Part shown: piece after piece, positions 22,721-32,628 of the stretch
How positions within the stretch are numbered: the first letter of the stretch is position 1
Layout of the letters: each line of letters opens with the position of its first letter
Source of the DNA: Cenococcum geophilum 1.58
Taxonomy: Eukaryota > Ascomycota > Dothideomycetes > Gloniales > Gloniaceae
Assembly (NCBI GenBank): GCA_001692895.1
Contig: KV748258.1
Coordinates: 434,001 to 498,000 of the forward strand
DNA: 64,000 bases
Reading direction: 5' to 3'
Translations under genes and position numbers: made by a program
Notes under the pieces: generated by a model
Told to the model about the DNA's origin: nothing
What the model saw: only the letters and a program-made list of their open reading frames with translations
Databases searched by the model: none

Positions 22721-22733
22721 GAGGGGGGGGTAA
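22721..22733 (+). other. Polypurine tract of element D
   Basis: GAGGGGGGGGTAA directly precedes the TGTTACAGC start of the 3' LTR. Confidence 0.85.
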
Positions 22734-22979
22734 TGTTACAGCACTGGCAGAACTTGGCAGAACCTGGCAGAACTTGGCAGAACTTAGTTGGCAGAACTTA
22801 GTAGAACTTCGCGGTCATATGACTAGAAGACCGCATAAAAAGAACCCTACTTTAACCAGCGCTGCTCTTCTTCTCCTTTCCTTTCTCTAGCTTTAGATCC
22901 TCGTTTATAGACTACTAATTGTATAGGCTTGCGCGTCTCTCTTGTTGTACTCGTGCCTCGATTAACTAAGTCGCTAATA
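22734..22979 (+). repeat. 3' LTR of element D, 246 bp
   Basis: It matches the 5' LTR along its full length. The differences are all C/T or G/A (for example TTGGCA to TTAGTA, CACGTG to CATATG, end AACA to AATA), as expected from RIP after insertion. Confidence 0.95.
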
Positions 22980-23960
22980 TATACCGACAAATCTAAGTAT
23001 AGCTGTAAAAACGATAACTTTAACTTTAAACTAACTATCTTTACGGACCTCTGTTAGAAGGCTAATATTCCTAAATAGGAATTTAGCTAAGCCTATTCCA
23101 CCATACTGCGTGGCCTAGCCCTTAACTACTATTACACCAACCTTAAGAGTAACCCCCTTGGTGTTCCCTTTAATAAGCTATATAAAGCTATATATAACTA
23201 CTTTAAAGGGCCAGAATATAAGCGTAACATTCTTATACAATGGAATGCGATTAAGTTACGGACCGTAATTAACAAGAATACCGAAAAATCGACTATAGAG
23301 TGCTTGCAAATTCTTATTAAAGACCTCCAGCACCTATAGCACGGCCTTAATATTAAGCTTTAAATAGACGACTTCCTATATAACAAACTTATTATAGCCT
23401 ACTAGGAAGTGGAACCCTATAAATACGCCTATTATAAGCCCGCAGACACCTTAACTAGCCTTATTAACAATTTACGGTCCTCTATTATAATATACGAAGT
23501 CTTAAACCCGCTAAGCAGTATTTAAGCCTTTATTACGGACCTACAAAACCTATAAACTAACTTAGATACCTACTTTACGGACTACCGCTACTGCTAGTAG
23601 TACTTATACCGACTAAGTCCTACCTATAAACCCCACAGCAACTCCTATATAAAAGTATACCCCCGCAAATAAACTAACTAGAAGTGCTTTATGTACGGCA
23701 AGGAAGAATATTAGTCTATAAAACATACCTAGGAAGAACATAATAAGTCTAAAAAGAGATTTAATAGTCGGATTAACTAGTTTATCTTAGACTACGAAGG
23801 AAAGGAAGCGGAAAAGTCTCTTAACGAGTTAATAGAAGCCCTTATAATTAACTTTAACTTAAATACTTAGAAATAGAAGACCTTAGAGACGTTCCTAACT
23901 ACTTTTAGAACTTTTACGGACGGCTAAGCCTTTAATATTACAACTATATTAGCCGACCGC
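22980..23960 (+). pseudogene. gag C-terminal part of Copia element C
   Basis: It continues the frame broken by D at the TATAC duplication. PLGVPFNKLYKAIYNYFKGP near 23160-23215 and QWNAIKLRTVINKNTEKSTI near 23240-23300 are typical helical Gag. A decayed knuckle near 23685-23735 reads CFMYGKEEYQSIKHTQEEH, corresponding to CFxCGKExCxSxKHTxxEH of this Copia group. It would coat the Copia RNA. Confidence 0.8.
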
Positions 23961-24269
23961 TCCTTCGTACACTTAATCGCACCTAAAAATTAACCCATAA
24001 GCATACCTGTTAGACCTATTATAGACGTTACGGACTATAAATAGGACCTATTTGCATATATCACTATAGAACGCTATACCCCTAAAGAATTCTATAGCGT
24101 TATAATTGATATAGGTGCCTCTAAAAAGTCTACTATAGGTTATGGACAATACCTTGCATATAAGACCACTATAAATAATAATACGAATATTAATACTATG
24201 CAAACTGGGGCCGTAAACGTCCAATTCGGCATCAGCTTAACCGCATTAATTAGATTAATCGCAGTTTAT
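23960..24269 (+). pseudogene. Aspartyl protease of Copia element C, cut by L
   Basis: FYSVIIDIGASKKSTIGYGQ near 24090-24150 is the active-site segment (VIIDTGASxxST), with Thr to Ile by C-to-T. It ends at NVQFGI near 24215. The missing C-terminal part resumes after L at about 26335 with FYIVKADTPFLLCFADID, a segment conserved in fungal Copia proteins. Confidence 0.85.
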
Positions 24270-24288
24270 CAGCATTTTGTTGGGGTGC

Positions 24289-24562
24289 CAAGATCCTAGA
24301 GGCCTCCTGACAGGATTTTGACTTTCCTGGAGGTCCTGATCGTCCTAGTAGGCTCCTGGCAGGCTCCTGGCAGGATTTTGATTTTCCTGATCGTCCTGGT
24401 CGTCCTAACAGGCTCCTAGCAGGATCTTTAATTTCCTGATCGTCCTCTTACGGTCCTGTCAGGGTCCTGACAGGAAACTAGTATTTCCTGATCGTTCCTA
24501 ACAGGCTCCTGGCAGGATCTTAATTTTCCTAATCGTCCTGTTAGGTTCCTGACAGGATACCC
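24289..24562. repeat. Left subterminal repeat array of L (CCTRNCAGG units)
   Basis: About ten units of the form CCTGACAGG, CCTGGCAGG, CCTAACAGG or CCTAGCAGG alternate with TTTCCTGATCGTCCT phrases. The unit is a near-palindrome (CCTG-N-CAGG). Confidence 0.85.
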
Positions 24563-24574
24563 CTAAGCGACACC

Positions 24575-24700
24575 CCTCCNAACCCCCCCCCCCAAAGCGA
24601 CACCTCCTATGCACACCCTCAAGACACCCCCCCAATGCGATACCCTCCCCACTGTGATACCCCCCAATGGGATACCTCCCCCCCTAATGCGACACGACCC
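24575..24700. repeat. C-rich minisatellite in L
   Basis: Degenerate repeats of about 17-19 bp, with a CCCCCCAATGCGATACC-like unit, occur four to five times. One N is present near 24580. The open frames that cross it are compositional. Confidence 0.7.
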
Positions 24701-24864
24701 TATTGTGCGCGTGCGCGCGCCAGACACACAGGTGCCTATCGGGTCCCCGCTATATTCCCCAATAGCCCTACACATGCCTCTGGCCAAGTTACCCCCCTTT
24801 GCAGTCACCCCCATTCTTTAACCCTTCCTTACATTCCCTCCCTTAGGAAGGCAACTAAGAACGG

Positions 24865-25070
24865 CAAGCCCAGCAGAGGACCGTCGCCGCCAAAAACCAG
24901 ACGACGTCCGGTCGCCCAGAACCCAGACGGACCGTCCGCCAGAACCAGGACGAGACCGTCACCAGAAACCAGACGAGCCGTCGGCCAGAACCAGACGAAC
25001 CGTCGCCCAGAACCAGAGCCGACCGTCGCGAGGACCAGACGCGAACCGTTGTTACAAGAACTAGACCGAC
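24865..25070. repeat. Minisatellite ACCGTCGCCCAGAACCAGACG type in L
   Basis: About nine degenerate copies with a period near 20 bp. Open frames on both strands here (24635-25123 plus, 24829-25104 minus) give low-complexity Pro/Arg or Gly/Val/Ser translations and are not treated as genes. Confidence 0.8.
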
Positions 25071-25174
25071 AACCTTTTCGAACAACCCAGCTAGCGAATG
25101 ACAACGAAACGATTCAAATTTGATCGGATTAATCGAATTTGATATTGAGCGCCATTACCGAATCGTATTCAAGG

Positions 25175-25760
25175 CCTCTCTAGGGGAGGCACCCTAGGAC
25201 GAACTTACCGTCCGTTCGAATGTACAGCTAGCGACGAACGGCGCCATAGAGAACGTGAGCCACTGGATCAAATTAAGAGCCCTTCGATCCGGGCCGACCT
25301 CTCTCCCCCGAATTAAAATTACTGGAATAGTGCAGACAGAGGGCAGGCAGGTAGGTAAGGAGAGGTAGGTAGGTGATAGGTAGGTTAGGTCAGTAGGGTG
25401 CGGCTCGGCAGGCGACGTAGGTAGTTGACGGCAGGCACGATGTAGTCGAGGACCGTCGTCAGGCCAAGCAGGATCGATAATACCGTTCGAACGTATCCAG
25501 CCAGCGAACTCACGATTATCCGATATCGATGGATCGATCGACATCGACCAGAGTCTCGATATTCAGATAGCTAATTACGAATCAAATCGATTCATTGCCT
25601 GCTAGGGAGGCACTCCCTAGACGACACCGTTCAAACGTACAGCCAGCGAACGCCCGCTCATGGAGACGATTCGAATCAATACAATCGATCGCAATCGATC
25701 GAAGCCAGAGCCTTCGGATCGGGCGACTTTTCCCCCGGAATACAGATACAGGACAGGTAG
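25175..25760. repeat. Dispersed internal module of L in about three copies
   Basis: GTTCGAATGTACAGCTAGCGA (near 25214), GTTCGAACGTATCCAGCCAGCG (near 25485) and GTTCAAACGTACAGCCAGCGA (near 25629) are versions of one unit. The outer two are preceded by AGGGAGGCAC(T)CCCTAG-like phrases and followed by ATCGA-rich sequence, and the spacing suggests a segmental duplication of about 425 bp. GTAGGTAGG and GGCAGGCA runs lie between. Confidence 0.7.
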
Positions 25761-26102
25761 GCTAGACGGGTAGGGCACGGACAGGCACAGGCAGGCAGCC
25801 GACAGGTAGGAACTGGCAGACAGGCTTAAAGGCAGGGCAGGGCACGCTAGGCCTAGTTAGGAAATCAGCACACGGCCGGCGGATCATGGGGGCCACGCGC
25901 CGATCGACGATTTGGAAGCCTCTTCTCCGAACGCCCGAGCGATCGTAAGCTCCATGACAGACAACAGGCGGTAGACAGGAGAGATTGATTTGGATTTTTA
26001 GATTTATATAAATTAGAAAATTAATTTTGTATTTTTTGACTAGCTGCAAATACTGGAGTGTGATATACCCTTATTTTTTAAATCTAGTTAATTTTTATTG
26101 TT

Positions 26103-26318
26103 GTCCTGATGGTCCTAATGGTCCTAATGGTCCTGATGGTCCTGATGGTCCTGGATGGTCCCTGGAGGTCCTGGAGGTCCTGGAGGTCCTCTGGTGGTCC
26201 TGGTGGTCCGGGCGACCTCCTGACAGGTTCCTGACAGGATGCCGAGTGTGAGTGTCTCCTGGAGCTCCTGACAGCCCTGACAGGAGCTGTCAGGAGCTGT
26301 CAGTACTGTCAGGAGGCA
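26103..26318. repeat. Right subterminal array of L: 9-bp TCCTGATGG minisatellite and CCTGACAGG units
   Basis: About eleven copies of TCCTRATGG/TCCTGGAGG/TCCTGGTGG (26103-26208) are followed by six to seven CCTGACAGG or CTGTCAGGAG units (26215-26318). The array mirrors the left end, supporting L as one element. The collagen-like translation (PDGPNGPNG) of the 9-bp array is a frame artefact. Confidence 0.85.
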
Positions 26319-26332
26319 CAAACATTTTGCTG

Positions 26333-27350
26333 ATGTTAAGACTCTAATTAGCCTAGTTAACTTCTACATAGTAAAAGCGGATACCCCTTTCCTACTTTGC
26401 TTTGCGGATATAGATAGGCTATAGGTTTACTATAACAATATTACGGACACCTTAATTGGCCTTATAACTGCCTTAGGAAGCAAGTATATTACCCTACTAA
26501 TTACACGACGATTCGGACACCCGTTCCTTATATAGGGAGAGACTTTACGGACCTATATTTAGGAATCTTTTAACTATAACCCGTACTACCTTACTAGTAC
26601 TAAAATCTACCACCTATACCACCGTTTTGGCCACCTGTTAGCCGAAAATCTATATAGAGTCCTTAAACGCTCTAGACATGACGACGTTAATAAAAAGGCA
26701 ATTAACCACCTAACTAAATACTATTCCTTCTGCTAGAAATACAGACGTTCCCTAGGCTAATTTAAGTTCACCCTATATAAGGATCTTAATTTTAATTACT
26801 TAGTGTACATAGACATTATATATATTAACGGCAGCCTAGTATTATATATAATTAACGAGGCAACCCGCTACTAAGCCGCCCGTTAGTTGCAAAATATATC
26901 CATAAAATACACTTAGGATATTTTACGGACCTACTAAATTGATATATACGTTGAACCCCCTAAGTATATCACCTACAACGCCGGTAGGAACTTTATTAGT
27001 AAGGAATTCCAACAGTACGCTATGGCTATAGCTATTTTAACAAAAGCCGTTCCAGTTAAGGCGCACTAGTCCGTTAGGCTTATTAAGTAAGCTTACCTAG
27101 CTCTATAGAGAGCTTACCAGATTATTACGGACGAGTGTAAGGATATCTAAAAGGAACTGGCTTTATAGATGGCTGTAAAAGCTGTTAATAACACTGCTAG
27201 CCCTAACGGACTAGTACCTACCCTCTTGGTTTATAGAGCCTACCTAAGAATAGGCAAACTAAACCCTCCTGCCCCGTCTGTTATAGATTAAGCGGCTATA
27301 ATATAGAAGGCAATAGCCGAAATAGTCAAGTTACGAGCCAAATAAACCAT
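26333..27350 (+). pseudogene. Protease end, pre-integrase and integrase of Copia element C
   Basis: After the protease tail, IYHLYHRFGHLLAENLYRVL near 26610-26670 contains the HxxxGH motif of the pre-integrase zinc finger. Near 26725, the SFCxKYRR segment holds the Cys pair relict. VYIDIIYINGSLVLYIINEA near 26800-26860 is the first catalytic Asp strand, and NAGRNFISKEF near 26970-27010 the second (DxGxNF with Asp to Asn). AVPVKAHxSV near 27045 follows. Integrase of Copia type acts on target DNA with 5-bp staggers, consistent with ATTAG. Confidence 0.88.
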
Positions 27351-27779
27351 TAATAGCGCTTTATACTACCGCAACGGACCTAATACAACCTCAGTATACA
27401 ACCTCCCGCTTAATTCTGAAGTCCTTATATGGCGTAAAAGCGGCAATTAGACTGGACCTTACCGTTTACTAGCTGTAGAAGACGAAATATACTACGTATA
27501 ACTTCCTAGCGGACCGACTAGCTTTAGAAGCACGTCCGTAAAACCCTATTTTTAGCCCAAATATACCTATAACGTTAAACCAGATAAACTAGAAGTACCT
27601 ACCGAACCAAACAAACTAGAAGCACCCCTACCTATACTAGAAGCCCCTTAGAAACCCACCGAACCTATTAAACCTGCCGTAAAGCGTAGTTAAGGACGCC
27701 CCCGAAAGCACCCCATAACTAAGAACCCCATAATAAAGAATTACCTAACCTCCGCAGGTACACCCATAAGGCAACCTCC

Positions 27780-28760
27780 GCCTATAGATATATTAGTTCT
27801 AGTATAGGAAACCCCTTTTACAGACTTATACCGCAAAGAGATCAACGGACTACTTAAAAAGGGCGTCTTTGCGGTTATAATGGAGAGAGACGTTCCGCAA
27901 GGCGTCTGTATATTTAACTTACGCTTCATTAATAAAATTAAGCATCCTAGTACTAACAAAGCCTTTAAAAAATCAAGGCTTATCGTATAAGCTTATAACA
28001 ACTAGGGAAAGGACTTAGTCCTTATATAATCGTCTATAATTTAACGAGTTAGTTAATAGATTATACTTATACTTACGCCTAGACTACGGTAAACTAAACC
28101 TATAGCCCTTTACTTACGGGACATCTTATAAGCCTACGTGCAGTCTAATACCTACCTAAGTAGGGACATCTTTATACGACTACCCCTTAAGCTTAATTTG
28201 CAACTAGGAACAATTTTATAAATTATAAAACCCCTCTACGGAGTGCCGGAAGCTAGAAACCACTGGTTTAAGACATATTACTAACATTACGTCCGTAAAC
28301 TTAGGATGGAATAGTCGACTTATAACCCCTGCCTCCTATATACCCTATTAAACGGCCTTAGTATTATTAGACTTTAAACAGATAATACCCTCTTCTTAGC
28401 GAACTAGACTTTTATAGACGCTAAAGAGACTAAACTATAAAAGGCTAAGTTCCTGGTAAAGCCGCAAGAGCAGTTAACTAAGTAGACTTTAATTAAGTTT
28501 AATGGAGGCTTAATTATATAAAAGGGCAACCTAATCTAGCTAACTTAGGAACGCTAAGCTTAAAACCTAAGGCTCGTTACAGTAAAGCCCACGGACCTTA
28601 CTAGTTCCTATAAAGAGACCCGTAAGACCGTAAATATAAAGGACTAATACGTTGTATAGCGTGCAAGAGGCGCCTATATTACCACAGTCTGTCAACCTAA
28701 ATCTGCCTATAATTTATCCTTTACGGCCCAGGTAACAAATCCGTAAGAGGAAAATATTAA
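27780..28760 (+). pseudogene. Reverse transcriptase of Copia element C
   Basis: It starts FTDLYRKEINGLLKKGVFAV near 27818-27880 and continues with PQGVCIFNLRFINKIKHPST near 27895-27955 and KSRLIVxAYNN near 27972-28005. DILQAYVQSNTYLSRDIFIR near 28110-28180 is the palm motif. PLYGVPEARNHWFKTY near 28230-28280 and QTDNTLFLAN near 28378-28408 (ancestral QTDDTLFLA) complete the Copia RT. A minus-strand open stretch at 27741-27959 is antisense to it. Confidence 0.93.
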
Positions 28761-28789
28761 GCAGCTTAATAAGCGTATTTAATGGCAAA

Positions 28790-29349
28790 TTAACAATGTA
28801 ATAAGAGGACTTACTTTTGTACCACTAGACCTAAATTCCCTTAGCGTACTAGTGTTTATGGACGCCTCCTTCGCTAATAATAGAGACCTATTATTACAAA
28901 TTGGCTTCGTAATTATACTTACGGACCATAATTAGGACGCAAATATACTCTACTAGTCTTTAATTAAATGCAAATAAGTGACCCGTAGTATACTAGCTTC
29001 TAAGCTATACGCACTAGCTTATGGCTTTAATATAGGAGCCGCAATCAAGTTAACAATCTAGAAGATCCTACAATTGGAGCAATTACCCCTGGTTCTATGC
29101 ACCAATTCAAAGTCCCTTTATAACTGTATAGTCAAACTAGGTACAACACAGGAGAAGAAGCTTATAGTCGACCTAATGTGCCTATATTAGGCCTATAAAC
29201 GACGTAAGATTATAGAGGTTAAATGGATTAGCAGCGGAGATAACCCAGCGGACGCTATAACTAAGGTAAAGCCGTGCCAAGCTCTTAAAACCCTAATCGA
29301 CACAAATAAGCTCAATCTAAAGGTCATAGAATGGGTGGAACGAGACTAA
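28790..29349 (+). pseudogene. RNase H and polyprotein end of Copia element C
   Basis: VLVFMDASFANNRDLLLQIG near 28850-28905 (first Asp), SILASKLYALAYGFNIG near 28988-29040 (Glu relict) and VLCTNSKSLYNCIVKLGTT near 29090-29145 form the Copia RNase H. WISSGDNPADAITKVKP near 29225-29275 is the conserved end. The frame closes at WVERD and TAA (29347-29349). From about 29040 to this natural stop only one internal stop or so is seen. Confidence 0.9.
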
Positions 29350-29566
29350 CGGAGCACTTATAGTTCATTTACGGCCCATTAGAAGGCCGTACGGTTCATT
29401 TTACGGGCCGTAAGTAGGACTTACGGCTAGCTTAAAGCGCCGTTTAGAAGACAGCCTAAAAGGCACCTCGGGAGGGATTTCCTATATATTTCTTTTGTGT
29501 TTTACGGCTCTATTAAAGCGATTACGGAGGTTATATATAAGTGGGTCTATCTTTAAGTACCACTAG

Positions 29567-29786
29567 TATATAATTACAGCACCTGTTATACTAAACGCGT
29601 ACTTACGCGTTTGGTACACTAACCACTTATATACTAACTAATTAGGGGGGAGGCGCGTTAGTATATAGACTACGTAGTCTACCTTAATAGAATCGACAGT
29701 TACCACCATCCAAAAGAGCATACGATACTATACGTATTTCGTACCCCTGGATATGACTTACTTGTATTATTAAGTTAATATAAACA
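29567..29786 (+). repeat. 3' LTR of Copia element C, 220 bp
   Basis: It begins TATATAATTACAGC (TG to TA) and ends AATATAAACA, followed by the TSD ATTAG at 29787-29791. The 29350-29566 stretch before it is the 3' untranslated region, with repeated TACGG(A/G)CC phrases and no clear purine tract. Confidence 0.94.
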
Positions 29787-29791
29787 ATTAG

Positions 29792-30430
29792 TATAGACCT
29801 AAAGAAGATTAAAGCTATAGTAAGTTAGTAAGAACTAGAGAATGTAATATAGTTAAGGTTATTCTTAGGGTTTTATAACTACTATAGAATATTAAACCAT
29901 TTACTAGGCTTATAAAGAAAGAGAAACTATAGGTATAGGGAGATAAATAAAAGAAGCTGTTTAAGGAACTTAAGGAGTTGTTTACATAAGAGCTAATCCT
30001 TAAAATCTATTAACTAGGACTAAACACGGTTGTAAAAACGGACGTATTAGACTTTATACTAGGAGTATATTTGCTATAGAAGTATGGGAATATATAGCAT
30101 CCAGTGGTATATTATAGTCGGAAAATAACGCCACTAAAGTTAAACTATAACATCTATAATAAGGAGTTATTAGGTATAGTTACAGCACTTAAGAAATAAA
30201 AAGTATTCTTATAAGGCGCAGAAAAACTATTTATAGTTAAAATAGATTATAAAAACCTAACGGGGTTTCTAATAATAAAAGAACTTAATTAGAGACAGGT
30301 TAAATAGGCAGAGATACTTATAGAATACTATTTTAAGATTTAGTATATTAAGGGCACTAAGAATATAAGGGTAGACGTACTTAGTAGAAAGGCTAAATTA
30401 TAGAATAATAAGAAACTATTAGGAGTAATA
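29792..30430 (+). pseudogene. C-terminal RT and RNase H of element B
   Basis: It resumes the RT frame after C with LKKIKAIVS-like sequence and FLGFYNYYRILNHL near 29850-29900. RNase H follows: VVKTDVLDFILGVY near 30030-30070 (first Asp), NYNIYNKELLGIVTAL near 30145-30190 (Glu) and KIDYKNLTGFL near 30240-30275 (third Asp). The end GTKNIRVDVLSRKA near 30355-30400 is typical. Residues match element E at 49240-49880. Confidence 0.87.
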
Positions 30431-30539
30431 CTACGCAGAGATAAGGACGGATTAATTAGATATAATTACCCTAAGCTAGCAGTAACTTAAGAGGATAATA
30501 AACCAGAAAGAATCTATAAGATACTAGAGAGCTTTTAGG

Positions 30540-31340
30540 CATAAAGAATTCTAAAAGCACAGCTAAAAAATCCATAGATAGATATATATAAAAACTAAGA
30601 AATAAAGTATATCCTATAGAGCATAGCAGAGCATTTTATGAAAGATTTTTATAAGGGAATAACTTAAGGACATATTAGAGTAATAGGCTTAGTATTAAGA
30701 CTTTAAGAAGAATATATTATTAACGGAATCTAGGGCATTGCTAGAAAAGTAATAAAAGAGTGTTTAGATTGCTAAAGGAATAAACTAATAAGGCATAAGC
30801 TATATAGAGGGCTATAACCTATTAAAATACCAGAAAGACTATAGGAGGTTATATTATAGGACTTTATTATTAAGTTACTAAAGTTAAGAGATTCTATTAC
30901 CGGATAAGAGTATAATATAATCTTAGTAATAATAGATAAGCTAACTAAATGGGGCTACTTTATAGCATGCACAGAAGAAATCTTAGCAGAAGATATCGCT
31001 AGAATCTATATTAAAGAAGTGTTTATAAGACATAGAGCACTAAGTAAGATTATATTAAATAGAGATTTAAAATTTATAGCAGTATTTTAGGAGGTATTTT
31101 TAGTGGAATAAGGAGTTAGAGCAGTAACTTCCACTATATATTATCCGCAGATGGATAAATAGACAGAAAGATTAAATTAGACACTAGAGCAGTATCTAAG
31201 ATATTATATTAATTATATATAGAATAATTGGGTATTGTTATTACTAGTTATATAGTTTGCATATAATATAATACTATAAGAAGGAATAAGCATATTACTA
31301 TTTAAGGCAAATTACGGATATAAGCTAANAATATTATTAT
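30540..31340 (+). pseudogene. Integrase of element B
   Basis: The zinc-binding part is GHIRVIGLVLRLxEEYIING to CLDCxRNK near 30665-30785. The core has DFIIKLLKLRD near 30862 (Asp), IILNRDLKFIA near 31055 (Asp to Asn) and TERLN near 31165 (Glu). AYNIILxEGISILLFKANYG near 31260-31315 is the post-core segment. N bases occur near 31329 and 31346. Confidence 0.88.
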
Positions 31341-31714
31341 TACTANNGTAAGTAAAGAAAATAAGTAGTATAGCTAAAGAAAGAATAAAGATATTAATAA
31401 ATCTTTATATAGACCTTATAGAATTAGCAAAGGCAGTATAAAAGAGAATAAAAAGGTACTATAATATTAAGAGATTTAAGGGACCAGATCTTAAAGAGGG
31501 GGATAAAGTATAGCTACTATATAAAAATTTTGAGAGTTAATAATTAAGTAAGAAATTAAACCATATTAGATTAGAACCTTTTAAAATTATATAAAGGATT
31601 TTACTAGTTACGTTTAAGTTAAACCTACTAGCTAAAATAAAGATCTACCCTATATAGTATATTATAATACTAGAGCCAGTATATAGGAATATTAAGCCAC
31701 TAATTTATAAAGTA

Positions 31715-31900
31715 GATACGTATAGAGGATAAGAAGAAGATAAATGGTAAGTTTCTAAGATCGTTAATTATAAGGACATTAACAATAAAATATAGTATAA
31801 GGTTAAGTAGATAGGCTATAATAAGACTACCTAGGAACTACTATAGAATTTAAAGAATGCTATAAAAAAGGTATAGGAGTATTAGAGAAAAACGGGTTAG
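31715..31900 (+). pseudogene. Chromodomain of element B
   Basis: EEDKWxVSKIVNYKDI followed by YKVKxIGYNKTTxELLxNLKNA at 31735-31865 is a complete chromodomain pattern (EWEVEKIL...YxVKWxGYxxTTWEPLENL) with Trp codons turned into stops. Element E has it at 51210-51365, and G on the minus strand at about 33985-34130. Confidence 0.9.
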
Positions 31901-31959
31901 GTAATATTAAGAAGGAGCTAAAGATAAAAGGATTAGTTAAAGGTAATAGAAGAGCCGAA

Positions 31960-32545
31960 TTATTTAAGGAATCTACTACTAGTATATAAGCTATTTCCGC
32001 CTCTTCTTAATTAGAATCCCTTTTAGCCTCCTTAGCCTTAAGTTTAGATAGACCTTACTTTACTAAACGAAGCTCTTTTAAGCGTACCTTTTTACACACC
32101 TTTGCTAGACGACTTAGGCGAGCATAAGTATTTAGTTAAGCTTTTAGAGCCTAAGACGCCTTATTAAAACGACGCTAAACTTTAGCAAGGGCCTCGGCTA
32201 GCTTACTCTTTAGTCTTTTAGCCGCTACTAATATACGCAACCCTAGAGGAGATTAAATAAGGAACTAGACAGTTATAAAGGGTAATAAGACGCGTATACT
32301 TAGCGTTAGAGACAGATTAAACATTATAGGATAATCGCATATTCGCTTGCGTATACTTAGTATAGAAAAAAGGTTAGTAACTAGACGGAGCTATAATCAT
32401 AATATATACTAACTTCTTCTCCGTATAATAAGAATAAGATAGTATAACTTTACTAAATAATAAAATAAAAGTCACTAGCCGGTTATAATAATTAGACGTA
32501 AAAGATCTAATAAGAGGTATTAGGAATAATAAAGGTCACTAAATT
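31960..32545 (-). pseudogene. Conserved antisense frame of element B: Cys-rich segment plus basic coiled-coil-like tail
   Basis: The complement, downstream of the chromodomain, reads through stops as a protein shared with E (51440-52025 minus) and G (33330-33960 plus). From its N-terminus it has ILSYSYYTEKKLVYI, then TKYTQANMRLSYNV and SNAKYTRLITL (Tyr at likely former Cys: TAT/TAC from TGY), then a helical LKSKLAEALAKV segment, and the basic VCKKVRLKELRL (complement of 32070-32095), then an acidic end. The pattern of paired CxxC sites followed by a helix resembles small zinc-cluster proteins, but this is inference. The frame starts near the polypurine tract and points back toward pol. Function unknown. 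Confidence 0.6.
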
Positions 32546-32611
32546 AAAGACGGGAATACTATACCTCTAGTAGACAACTTAGAGATAGGAGATATCTTTA
32601 AGGATAAAGAT

Positions 32612-32628
32612 AAAAAGGAGGGGGATAG
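32612..32628 (+). other. Polypurine tract of element B
   Basis: AAAAAGGAGGGGGATAG directly precedes the LTR. E has AAAGAGGAGGGAGATAG at 52084-52100; G has the complement at 33208-33224. Confidence 0.85.

Larger units (their letters stand above)
17039..22979 (+). mobile_element. Element D: complete but RIP-decayed Ty3/Gypsy chromovirus, 5941 bp
   Basis: D has identical-length 246-bp LTRs (17039-17284 and 22734-22979) and TSD TATAC (17034-17038 and 22980-22984). It has one long gag-pol-like region with gag and knuckle, retropepsin, RT, RNase H, integrase, chromodomain and a polypurine tract. It is a relative of A: RT, integrase and chromodomain motifs match, and the post-core PYNSTGFA segment is shared. 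The LTR pair differs at about a dozen sites, all transitions. It has the fewest stops of the Gypsy elements here, and no other element interrupts it. A few bases are N near 22610-22633. Confidence 0.95.
24270..26332. mobile_element. Element L: 2.06-kb non-autonomous DNA-transposon-like insertion in Copia C
   Basis: L interrupts the Copia protease frame. Its ends are imperfect inverted repeats: CAGCATTTTGTTGGGGTGCC on the left, and on the right, reversed, CAGCAAAATGTTTGTGCC. Both subterminal regions are packed with CCTGACAGG-type units, often a binding-site array for a transposase. The TSD is not decided; AT or GTT are possible. No transposase remnant was found. The interior is GC-rich, with minisatellites and a dispersed module. 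GC content and lack of obvious TA-drift contrast with the host Copia, so L may be younger or poorly targeted by RIP. The superfamily is unknown. Confidence 0.7.
15807..29786 (+). mobile_element. Element C: Ty1/Copia retrotransposon inserted in B, itself split by D and L
   Basis: Its 220-bp LTRs are at 15807-16026 and 29567-29786, with TSD ATTAG at 15802-15806 and 29787-29791. Removing Gypsy D (17039-22979 plus one TATAC) and L (24270-26332) leaves gag, knuckle, protease, integrase, RT and RNase H in Copia order on the plus strand. Some segments are readable for more than 50 codons between stops, so decay is milder than in B. The three insertions show the order B, then C, then D and L. Confidence 0.93.

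Noticed and set aside
24635..25123. 162-codon open frame, Pro/Arg-rich, on the plus strand
   Set aside because: It runs through two minisatellites of element L, has overlapping open frames on both strands, and its composition mirrors the repeat units. No domain or start context.
25194..26049. Minus-strand open frames at 25194-25544 and 25762-26049
   Set aside because: They lie in the repetitive, module-duplicated centre of element L and show no protein-like conservation between the module copies.
26027..26321. Collagen-like open frames on both strands
   Set aside because: They translate the 9-bp TCCTGATGG array in all frames; the periodicity belongs to the DNA repeat.
27741..27959. 72-codon minus-strand open frame
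   Set aside because: Antisense to the well-supported RT of Copia element C.
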